From an uncultured Solirubrobacterales bacterium (GTDB lineage: Bacteria; Actinomycetota; Thermoleophilia; Solirubrobacterales; Solirubrobacteraceae): DNA of 9,431 nucleotides. How positions within the stretch are numbered: the stretch's first letter is position 1; the number at the start of each line of letters is the position of its first letter. This document shows positions 1 through 5,463 of the stretch, in pieces. Both the position numbers and the translations under genes were made by a program. The stretch lies in the NCBI GenBank assembly GCA_903830015.1, contig CAIKSH010000251.1, positions 1-9,431 on the forward strand, read 5' to 3'. Below the pieces are notes generated by a model, which ran no database searches, was not told the origin of the DNA, and saw nothing but the letters and a program-made list of their open reading frames with translations.

Positions 1-1450
1 GCAGGGCCGCGACGGTGCGGGTGTCGATGGCGATGGTCTTGTCGGCGTTGGCCGTCTTGCCGCCGATCCCGGCATCGACCTCGTCGAAGACGAGGGTCGC
101 GCCCGAGCCGTCGCTGGCGATGCCCAGCAGGGCCAGCATCACGCGGGAGAGCTCGCCGCCCGAGGCGATCTCGCGCAGCGGCCCGGCGGGGACTCCGGGA
201 TTGGGGGCGACGACGAACTCGGCGCTGTCGGCGCCGCTGGCGCCGGGCTCGCGGTCGGTGAGCGTGACCTCGAAGCTCGCGCCGGGCATAGCCAGCGCCT
301 CGAGCCTCTCCTCCACCCGCTCGGAGAGCGCGGCGGCGGCCTTGCGGCGCGCTCGGCGCAGGGCGGTCGCGGCGCGGGCGCGGTCGGCGAGCGCCTCCTC
401 GAGGGCCACGCGGGCGTCGGCCGTTGCCTCCTCGGAGCCGGCCAGCAGGTCGCGCCGCTCCCGCGCCTCGTCGGCGTAGCGCAGAACCTCCTCGATCGAA
501 CCGCCGTGCTTTCGCTTCAGGCGCTCCCAGGAGGCCAGCCGGGATTCCACGAGCTCCAGCTCCCCCGGGTCGGCGTCCAGCCCTTCGGCGAAGGCGCGAA
601 GCTCCCGCGCCACGTCGGCGCAGTCAACCGCCGCCGCGCCTAGCCGGCCGGCGGCCTCGTCGAGCTGCGCCGCGGCACCGGGCAGCTCGCGCAGGGCGGC
701 CTCTGCCGATGCAATCCGGCCTACCGCACCTTCGCCATCCTCGGGCTCGAGGGCCTCGAGGGCACCGGCGCAGGCCGCGCGCAGGCCTTCCAGGTTCGAG
801 AGTCGCGACCGAGCCGCCAGGAGCTCCTCCTCTGCTGCGGGATCGGGGGCGGCCTCTTCGATCTCGGCTATCTCGAAGTCGAGGATGTCGAGCTCCCGCT
901 CGCGTCCCCCCTCCAGCTCTTCGAGCCCGGCAAGGCGCTCCTGGGCGTCCAGGACCCGGCGGTGGGCATCGGCGCAGGCCTCGAGCCGGGCCCGCTGGCC
1001 GTCGCCGCAAAAATGGTCGAGGATCTCGAGCTGGGAGGAGGCCACCGTGAGCTTGCGGTGCTCGTGCTGGCCGTAGAAGGCCAGCAGCCGCTCGGCAGCC
1101 TCGCGCAGGGCGCCCACGGTGACCGTCCGGCCGTTGACCAGCGCGCGGGTTCGCCCGCTGGCCTGCACGCGCCGCGCCAGGACCACTTCGCCCTCGTCGC
1201 CGTCGAGGATGCCGGAGAGCGCTTTGCGCTCGTCCTCGTCGAGCTCGAAGACACCCTCGACGAATGCCTCGTCGGCCCCCGGGCGGATCACCGCGCTTCG
1301 GGGGCGCCCTCCGAGCAGCAGGTCGAGCGCGTGGGCCAGGACGGTCTTCCCCGCTCCCGTCTCCCCGGTGAGAACGTTCAGGCCCGTGGCCGGGCGAAGC
1401 TCGGCCTCCTCGATCAGCAGCAGGTTCCGCACGCGCAGCTCGGTGAGCAC
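1..1450 (-). CDS. recN: DNA repair ATPase RecN, C-terminus cut by window edge
   Basis: RecN is an SMC-like ATPase that acts at double-strand breaks with the RecA recombination machinery in the cytoplasm. 483 codons are visible; the family is usually about 550-590 residues, so roughly 80-100 are missing beyond the left edge. In order: N-terminal strand ELRVRNLLLIEEAEL, Walker A GETGAGKT at residues 29-36, the Q-loop region FYGQHEHRKL, a long Ala/Glu/Arg/Leu-rich coiled-coil stretch of about residues 150-370 containing the RecN-typical RLKRKHGGS, the ABC signature ASGGELSR at about 429-436, and Walker B LVFDEVDAGIGG at about 453-464. The frame is open throughout. The start is the GTG at 1450; an ATG at 1454 is in another frame, and no clear ribosome binding site precedes the GTG. 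The visible sequence after GIGG departs from the family consensus (see findings). It follows nadK after 91 nt, as in mycobacteria. Identity is certain; the C-terminus cannot be judged. Confidence 0.96.
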   Translation of the reverse strand, partial: MLTELRVRNLLLIEEAELRPATGLNVLTGETGAGKTVLAHALDLLLGGRPRSAVIRPGADEAFVEGVFELDEDERKALSGILDGDEGEVVLARRVQASGRTRALVNGRTVTVGALREAAERLLAFYGQHEHRKLTVASSQLEILDHFCGDGQRARLEACADAHRRVLDAQERLAGLEELEGGRERELDILDFEIAEIEEAAPDPAAEEELLAARSRLSNLEGLRAACAGALEALEPEDGEGAVGRIASAEAALRELPGAAAQLDEAAGRLGAAAVDCADVARELRAFAEGLDADPGELELVESRLASWERLKRKHGGSIEEVLRYADEARERRDLLAGSEEATADARVALEEALADRARAATALRRARRKAAAALSERVEERLEALAMPGASFEVTLTDREPGASGADSAEFVVAPNPGVPAGPLREIASGGELSRVMLALLGIASDGSGATLVFDEVDAGIGGKTANADKTIAIDTRTVAAL

Positions 1451-1480
1451 GCATCGAGTGAACCAGCGAACGGGGACAGA

Positions 1481-1502
1481 CCGGGCCCGAAGTTGCGGGC
1501 CG
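1481..1502. repeat. GC hairpin in nadK-recN gap
   Basis: A 6-bp inverted repeat, GGCCCG (1484-1489) and CGGGCC (1496-1501), with a 6-nt loop, lies in the 91-bp gap between nadK and recN. Neither side has a T-tract, so it is not a classical intrinsic terminator. It could be an attenuating or RNA-stabilising hairpin in a nadK-recN transcript, or chance in GC-rich DNA. Confidence 0.3.
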
Positions 1503-1541
1503 AAACGAAGACGCGACCGCAGCGCGCCAAAGGCAGCGCGG

Positions 1542-2408
1542 CTAAGAGGAGGCGAGCCGCCCGAAGGTCTCGCGCAGGCGGCGGTAGAAGCCCGATTCGT
1601 CGGGAACGGCCAGCACGGCCATGCCGGGGCGGAAGCTGGCCTGGATCTCGGCTCCGGAGGCGATCTCGGCCACCGGGCGGCCATCGATGACCAGTTCGAC
1701 CGGGTCGGCCGACCGGTTCTGGATCTTCAGCTCGTCGTCGGGAGCGACCACGAGCGCCCGGGCGGTAAGAGAATGGGGCGCGATGAACGAGACGACGAAG
1801 CCTTCCACGCCCCAGGCCATGACCGGGCCGCCGTTGGCCAGGTTGTACCCGGTCGACCCGGCGGGGGTGGCGACCACGATGCCGTCCGACCGGACCCGCC
1901 CTATCTCCTCGCCGGAGACCGAGTAGCCGAGCTCGGCCACGCGGTCCCCCGCGCGTCGCGTGAGCGCCAGGTCGTTGAAGGCGAAGAGCTCGTCCCCGCT
2001 GCCGCGAACCTGCATCGCCGGCATGGCCAGCGTCTCGAAGTCACCGTGCAGCGCGCGGCCCAGCGCCGCCGGCACCTCCTCCCGGCCGGCGGCGGCCAGG
2101 AACCCGATCTCGCCGAAGTTGACGCCGAAGACGGGGACGGCGGTACCGGCAAAGGAGCGAAGGGCGCGCAGCACCGTTCCGTCGCCCCCGAGGGCGACGG
2201 CAACCGAAGAGTCGACGTCCAGCGAGGCGTCGAGCTCCACCCCGGGGCCGGCGGCAATCGACGGGTGCTTGGCGGTCTCCTCGGCGTCCAGGCGGACCAC
2301 CGCCCCCGACTCGGCTGCCTGGCCGATCAGGTGGCGCAGGGCGTCGTCGGTCTCCTGCGGCCGCGCGTGCGTGAAAGCGGTAACCGGGCCGCTGCGGACG
2401 GCATCCAT
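1542..2408 (-). CDS. nadK: NAD kinase (ATP/polyphosphate-NAD kinase)
   Basis: This cytoplasmic enzyme phosphorylates NAD to NADP. The protein has 288 residues, a normal length. Visible motifs: the GGDGTVLRA nucleotide loop at residues 74-82, GVNFGEIGFLA at about 95-105, FNDLAL at about 144-149 (the family's NE dipeptide reads ND here), and the glycine-rich loop DGIVVATPAGSTGYNLANGGP at about 175-195, where most members read TPTGSTAY...SAGGP. The ATG at 2408 shares its A with the tlyA stop (TGATG), and GAGGGGG lies about 10 nt upstream, so translational coupling is likely. A longer frame reaching 2552 would overlap tlyA and adds no homologous sequence, so I rejected it. The tlyA-nadK-recN order is standard in actinobacteria. 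The loop wording may be lineage-specific. Confidence 0.96.
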   Translation of the reverse strand: MDAVRSGPVTAFTHARPQETDDALRHLIGQAAESGAVVRLDAEETAKHPSIAAGPGVELDASLDVDSSVAVALGGDGTVLRALRSFAGTAVPVFGVNFGEIGFLAAAGREEVPAALGRALHGDFETLAMPAMQVRGSGDELFAFNDLALTRRAGDRVAELGYSVSGEEIGRVRSDGIVVATPAGSTGYNLANGGPVMAWGVEGFVVSFIAPHSLTARALVVAPDDELKIQNRSADPVELVIDGRPVAEIASGAEIQASFRPGMAVLAVPDESGFYRRLRETFGRLASS

Positions 2409-3199
2409 CAGACCCCGACCCCCTCGAGCGCGGCGGGAAGGTCGGTGAGCGCGCCTTTCCGGCCCGGCTCGGCGAGGTGGACGAAGGTCTCCAGGTTGCC
2501 CTTGGGGCCGGGAAGGCCCGACGGGGCAAAGCCCATGACGCTCGCTCCGCACTGCCCGGCGGCAAAGCGCGCTACCTGCAGGACGGCCTCCTCGCGGTCT
2601 GCCCGCTCGCGCACCACACCTCCCCGCCCGACCCGGGAGCGCCCCAGCTCGAACTGCGGCTTGACCATCGCAAGGGCGTCGTAGCGCGGCGCCGCGCAGT
2701 CCAGGACGGCCGGGAGCAGCTTGGTGAGCGAGATGAACGAGCAGTCCAGGACGATCACCTCGGGGCGAAAGGGAAGCTGGCCGGGATCGAGCTGGCGCGC
2801 GTTGGTCCGCTCGAGGACGGTTACGCGCGGGTCTTCGCGGAGCGACCAGGCCAGGTCGCCGTAGCCGACGTCGACGGCGACGACGGCCTGGGCCCCGGCC
2901 TGGAGCAGGCAGTCGGTGAAGCCCCCCGTAGAGGCGCCAACGTCGAGGCAGGGGCGCCCCTCGGGGTCGACTCCGGTCTGCTCCAGCGCAGTGTCGAGCT
3001 TGGTTCCGCCCCGCGAGACGAACCTCGGGGGCTCGGCGACCTCGACCGCCAGGTCGTCGGGAACCATCAGCCCCGGCTTGGGCCGGCGCCCGCCCTCGAG
3101 GCGCACGTCGCCGGCCATGACCGCAGCCGCCGCCTTGCTGCGGCTCGGATAGAGCCCGCGTGCGGTGAGCAGCGAGTCGAGTCGGATGCGTTCGGCCAT
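2408..3199 (-). CDS. tlyA: TlyA-family rRNA 2'-O-methyltransferase
   Basis: TlyA methylates ribose 2'-OH groups in rRNA; in mycobacteria the targets are C1409 of 16S and C1920 of 23S rRNA, and loss gives capreomycin resistance. The 263-residue protein has an N-terminal S4 RNA-binding domain (RLDSLLTARGLYPSRSKA, residues 6-23, to about 55), the linker RFVSRGGTK, and a FtsJ-type Rossmann domain with SAM motif DVGASTGGFTD at 86-96. The catalytic set K67, D152, K180 and E237 matches K69/D154/K182/E238 of Mycobacterium tuberculosis TlyA. The ATG at 3199 is chosen because the S4 domain starts there. In-frame ATGs at 3250 and 3316 would add non-homologous residues and overlap the putative promoter. 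No clear Shine-Dalgarno precedes it. The stop overlaps the nadK start. Substrate specificity is inferred from the family. Confidence 0.93.
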   Translation of the reverse strand: MAERIRLDSLLTARGLYPSRSKAAAAVMAGDVRLEGGRRPKPGLMVPDDLAVEVAEPPRFVSRGGTKLDTALEQTGVDPEGRPCLDVGASTGGFTDCLLQAGAQAVVAVDVGYGDLAWSLREDPRVTVLERTNARQLDPGQLPFRPEVIVLDCSFISLTKLLPAVLDCAAPRYDALAMVKPQFELGRSRVGRGGVVRERADREEAVLQVARFAAGQCGASVMGFAPSGLPGPKGNLETFVHLAEPGRKGALTDLPAALEGVGV

Positions 3200-3226
3200 C
3201 GCCGGTGACGGTACCCGCGCCGCGTC

Positions 3227-3263
3227 CCGGGCCCGAAAAACCGCTTCCATTTGTATGGCCCGG
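3227..3263. repeat. 7-bp inverted repeat around putative tlyA -10
   Basis: CCGGGCC (3227-3233) and GGCCCGG (3257-3263) are perfect inverted repeats with a 23-bp spacer. The spacer contains the AT-rich -10-like sequence and a run of five A (five T on the minus strand). It could be an operator straddling the promoter or an RNA stem in readthrough transcripts. Chance is possible, because both arms are pure GC. Confidence 0.3.
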
Positions 3264-3276
3264 CTCACATAAGCAA
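3243..3276 (-). promoter_or_regulatory. Candidate tlyA-nadK-recN promoter
   Basis: On the minus strand, TACAAA (3255-3250) is a 4/6 match to the -10 consensus inside one of the few AT-rich patches of the window. TTGCTT (3276-3271) could serve as a weak -35 at a short 15-bp spacing. The predicted start near 3243 would give a leader of about 44 nt before the tlyA ATG. The CRP-like palindrome is centred 41.5 bp upstream of this start, the spacing used by class II CRP activation, where a weak -35 is expected. The start position was assigned from the hexamer alone and is unproven. Confidence 0.35.
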
Positions 3277-3281
3277 TGTGA
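3265..3281. repeat. Second inverted repeat, TCACAT-N5-ATGTGA
   Basis: TCACAT (3265-3270) and ATGTGA (3276-3281) form a perfect 6-bp inverted repeat with a 5-nt spacer. It shares its TGTGA arm with the adjacent CRP-like palindrome, giving three copies of the same 5-bp half-site in 28 bp. It can form a small stem-loop, or it may give a dimeric regulator a second, inside-out docking geometry. Confidence 0.5.
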
Positions 3282-3292
3282 CGCCCCTCACA
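3277..3292. promoter_or_regulatory. CRP/GlxR-type operator palindrome
   Basis: TGTGA-CGCCCC-TCACA on the plus strand is a perfect match to the TGTGA-N6-TCACA consensus bound by CRP-family regulators (E. coli CRP, corynebacterial GlxR, mycobacterial Crp). The flanks on the minus strand (AC before, TT after) also lean toward the extended consensus. An exact 10-base match in DNA this GC-rich is unlikely by chance, and it sits in the only sizeable intergenic gap on the minus strand, upstream of tlyA. No CRP-like regulator gene is in the window, so the binding protein and cAMP dependence are inferred. Confidence 0.6.
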
Positions 3293-3293
3293 G

Positions 3294-3371
3294 TCATTTC
3301 CCGGGAATGGCCTCATAGTCCGTCACGTCGCCGCCCGTTGTACCCGGCGGCGACCACAGCTGGACCCACAT
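3294..3371 (-). CDS. Candidate 25-residue small protein or leader peptide
   Basis: A small reading frame starts at ATG 3371 and ends at TGA 3296-3294. The peptide begins MWVQLWSPPG and ends DYEAIPGK, with two Trp and no membrane segment. A strong Shine-Dalgarno-like run, GGGGAGGAGA (minus strand, 3390-3381), lies about 9-12 nt upstream, the best ribosome binding site in the window. Against it: the central codons are constrained by a perfect 9-bp inverted repeat, the purine-rich run is the complement of a possible small-RNA seed on the other strand, and I recognise no homologue. A tryptophan-containing leader for tlyA is imaginable, but nothing shows attenuation. Confidence 0.25.
   Translation of the reverse strand: MWVQLWSPPGTTGGDVTDYEAIPGK
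3314..3326 (+). promoter_or_regulatory. Candidate plus-strand -10 element for the small RNA
   Basis: CATAGT (3314-3319) is a 4/6 match to the -10 consensus and would start transcription near 3326. No convincing -35 is present, but the CRP-like palindrome centre lies 41.5 bp upstream of that start, the class II activator spacing. The predicted start falls one base before a perfect 9-bp stem-loop. The evidence is positional only. Confidence 0.3.
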
Positions 3372-3424
3372 AGAAGTATCTCTCCTCCCCGAAGCGGCCC
3401 GCCAAGTGCGGGCCGTTTCTCTTT
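3326..3424 (+). ncRNA. Candidate trans-acting small RNA, about 99 nt
   Basis: On the plus strand this stretch has the parts of a regulatory small RNA in the usual order. First is a perfect 9-bp stem-loop, GTCGCCGCC (3327-3335) with GGCGGCGAC (3346-3354) and a 10-nt loop. Next is a stretch of about 36 nt without obvious pairing that ends in the CU-rich ATCTCTCCTCCCC (3378-3390). Last is an intrinsic-terminator-like hairpin with a T-rich tail. The CU-rich stretch complements Shine-Dalgarno sequences, the usual seed of small RNAs that block translation initiation. No plus-strand gene lies between here and the upstream genes, so the terminator otherwise has no obvious client. I recognise no named RNA family. 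The alternative is a minus-strand small ORF on the same DNA. Expression is unproven. Confidence 0.4.
3391..3424 (+). terminator. Intrinsic terminator, plus-strand orientation
   Basis: GAAGCGGCCCGC (3391-3402) pairs with GCGGGCCGTTTC (3408-3419) over 12 bp with one G-U and a 5-nt loop CAAGT. Together with the tail, the 3' side reads TTTCTCTTT (3416-3424). The T-rich side exists only on the plus strand; on the minus strand the hairpin is followed by CTTCGGGG. It would stop plus-strand transcripts before they run antisense into dxs. It may also weakly slow minus-strand dxs transcripts as a tail-less hairpin. Confidence 0.6.
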
Positions 3425-3483
3425 GGGGGCTGGAGTGCGCCGCAGGCTTGGCGATCGAGGGTGGAGGAACGCGGCCGCGGCGT

Positions 3484-5436
3484 TCAGGTCCCGGCGGGGA
3501 TCTCTACCCCGGCATCCAGGAACGCGGCGACCCGCCGGGCCACGTCGGCACCGGTCAACCCAACCTCTTCCTGCAGGAGAGCCGGCTTGCCGTGAGTGAC
3601 GTAGCGGTCCGGGAGGCCGATGCGCAGGATCTTCGGCCCGGGAAGCCCGGAGTCGTTGAAGTGCTCCCAGACGGCGGTGCCGAACCCGCCCTGCAGGACG
3701 CCGTCCTCGACGGTGACCAGCAGCTCGTGCTCGGCCGCCAGCTGGCCGAGCAGCGCGGCGTCCAGCGGCTTGGCAAAGCGGGCATCAGCGACCGTCACCT
3801 CGATGCCGGCCTCGGCCAGGAGGTCAGCGGCCTCCATCGCCTTGGTCACCCCGAGCCCGTAACCGAGCAGGGCGGCGCGGTGGCCCTCGCGAAGTATCTC
3901 CCCCGTTCCGCGCTCGAGCAGCAGCGGCTCGGCGGGCAGCTTGACGCCCAGTCCCTCGCCACGCGGGTAGCGCAGGGCGACCGGGCCGTCTTCGATCGAG
4001 ATTGCGGTGTGGAGCATGTTGACCAGCATTGCCTCGTCCCGCGGGGCCATCAGCGTCATGTTGGGAAGCGGGCGCAGGTAGGCGATGTCGAAGGCGCCGT
4101 GGTGGGTCGGCCCATCGTCGCCGACCAGGCCGGCGCGGTCCATCGCGAAGACGACGGGAAGGCTCTGGAGGGCCACGTCGTGGACGATCTGGTCGAAGGC
4201 CCGCTGGAGAAAGGTGGAATAGATGGCGCAGACCGGCCGCACGCCCTCGAGCGAGAGTCCAGCGGCGAAGAGGACGGCCTGCTGCTCGGCGATCCCGACG
4301 TCGAAGTAGTGGTCGGGTTCGGCCTCCTGGAGGATGTTCAGCCCGGTGCCGGAGTTCATAGCCGCGGTTATCCCGACCACGCGGCGGTCGGCGCGAACCT
4401 CCCGGACCATTGACTCCCCGAAGACCTCGGTGTAGGTGGGCGGGGCGGGCTTGGCCGGCGCCGGCTGCTTGGCCTTGGCCACCGGGCTGCCGTCGGCGAT
4501 GGAACCGGGCTTGGCGGCGTGCCACTTCTCCATCCCTTCGAGCCCGCCCTCCTCGGCCGGCGCAAAGCCCTTGCCCTTGACGGTGGCGACGTGGACGACC
4601 ACCGGACGCTCGGCCGCGAAGGCATCGGTCAGGGCGCGGCGCAGGGCGGCGACGTCGTGGCCGTCGATCACTCCCATGTAAGCCCAGTCGAGCTCCTCCC
4701 AGAAGAGTCCCGGCGCCCAGAAGGCCTTGATCGACTCCTTGAACTGCGGGCCCAGGCGCTCGAAGCGGTCGCCGATACCGCCGGGCAGCTGGCTCAGGCG
4801 CCCTTCCACGCCCTCGCGGGCGTGCCAGAAGCGCGGATTTAGGCGAACGCGGTTGAAGTAACGCGAAAGGGCGCCGACGTTCGGGGCGATCGACATGCCG
4901 TTGTCGTTGAGAACGACGACCATCGGCGTTCCCAGGCCGCCGGCCTGGTGGATCGCCTCGAAGGCCACGCCTCCGGTCATGGCGCCGTCGCCGATCACCG
5001 CGGCCACCCGGCCGGCATCCGGGTGCCCGAGGACCCGCATCCCCTCCTTGAGGCCCACCCCGTATCCGATCGAGGTCGAGGCGTGGCCGGCGCCCATGAT
5101 GTCGTGCTCGCTCTCTTCGATCGAGCAGAACGGTGCCAGGCCGCCGTAGTGGCGAATCGTGGAGAGCTCGTCGCGACGCCCGGTCAGGACCTTGTGGGGG
5201 TAGGCCTGGTGGCCAACGTCCCAGAGGATCTTGTCCCGGGGAGAATCGAGGACCGAGTGCAGGGCGACCGCGAGCTCGCAGGTGCCCAGGTTGGCCCCGA
5301 AATGGCCGCCGATCTCACCGACGGTCTCGATGATGTGCTCGCGCACCTCCTGCGCCAGCTGGGCCAGCTGCGCGTCGTCGAGCCCCTTCAGGCCTTCGGG
5401 CCCGTCTATCTGGTCAAGGATCCGTTCCACGGCCAC
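3484..5436 (-). CDS. dxs: 1-deoxy-D-xylulose-5-phosphate synthase
   Basis: DXS condenses pyruvate and glyceraldehyde 3-phosphate to DXP, the first and often flux-controlling step of the MEP isoprenoid pathway, using thiamine diphosphate and Mg in the cytoplasm. The 650 residues are near family length. Visible: GGHFGANLG with catalytic-region His at 45, WDVGHQAYPHK at 72-82, the ThDP motif GDGAMTGG at 149-156 ending in NDN at 177-179, a Pro/Ala/Lys-rich linker at about 317-333, the pyrimidine-binding domain with the activating Glu at 384 in DVGIAEQQA, and the transketolase C-terminal domain (ARFAKPLD). The start is GTG 5436; the GTG two codons later (5430) is equally possible, and neither has a strong ribosome binding site. 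It follows the prenyltransferase gene by 27 nt, a common pathway pairing. No oddities are seen. Confidence 0.97.
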   Translation of the reverse strand: MAVERILDQIDGPEGLKGLDDAQLAQLAQEVREHIIETVGEIGGHFGANLGTCELAVALHSVLDSPRDKILWDVGHQAYPHKVLTGRRDELSTIRHYGGLAPFCSIEESEHDIMGAGHASTSIGYGVGLKEGMRVLGHPDAGRVAAVIGDGAMTGGVAFEAIHQAGGLGTPMVVVLNDNGMSIAPNVGALSRYFNRVRLNPRFWHAREGVEGRLSQLPGGIGDRFERLGPQFKESIKAFWAPGLFWEELDWAYMGVIDGHDVAALRRALTDAFAAERPVVVHVATVKGKGFAPAEEGGLEGMEKWHAAKPGSIADGSPVAKAKQPAPAKPAPPTYTEVFGESMVREVRADRRVVGITAAMNSGTGLNILQEAEPDHYFDVGIAEQQAVLFAAGLSLEGVRPVCAIYSTFLQRAFDQIVHDVALQSLPVVFAMDRAGLVGDDGPTHHGAFDIAYLRPLPNMTLMAPRDEAMLVNMLHTAISIEDGPVALRYPRGEGLGVKLPAEPLLLERGTGEILREGHRAALLGYGLGVTKAMEAADLLAEAGIEVTVADARFAKPLDAALLGQLAAEHELLVTVEDGVLQGGFGTAVWEHFNDSGLPGPKILRIGLPDRYVTHGKPALLQEEVGLTGADVARRVAAFLDAGVEIPAGT

Positions 5437-5463
5437 AGAGAGGGTACGCCCAAGCCACCCCGT

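Noticed and set aside
1460..1471. LexA/SOS box upstream of recN
   Set aside because: The half-sites GAAC-N4-GAAC are in direct orientation, whereas LexA boxes need GAAC-N4-GTTC; kept only as a weak note.
2409..2552. N-terminal extension of nadK
   Set aside because: It lies wholly inside tlyA in another frame and does not resemble NadK; the ATG at 2408 matches the usual N-terminus and couples to the tlyA stop.
1119..2684. 521-codon plus-strand reading frame
   Set aside because: It runs antisense through recN and nadK and has low-complexity Arg/Ala/Gly composition with no domain. The minus-strand frames show clear RecN, NadK and TlyA motifs.
3200..3316. 39-residue N-terminal extension of tlyA
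   Set aside because: The S4 domain begins at residue 4 from the ATG at 3199. The extension runs through the CRP-like palindrome and putative promoter and lacks a ribosome binding site.
3200..3483. tRNA, tmRNA or riboswitch in the dxs-tlyA gap
   Set aside because: No cloverleaf, CCA end, tag-peptide region or known aptamer core could be made out; the structure present fits a small RNA better.
3406..4413. 335-codon plus-strand reading frame opposite the dxs C-terminus
   Set aside because: It mirrors dxs codon positions and has no recognisable domain; it begins inside the terminator hairpin.
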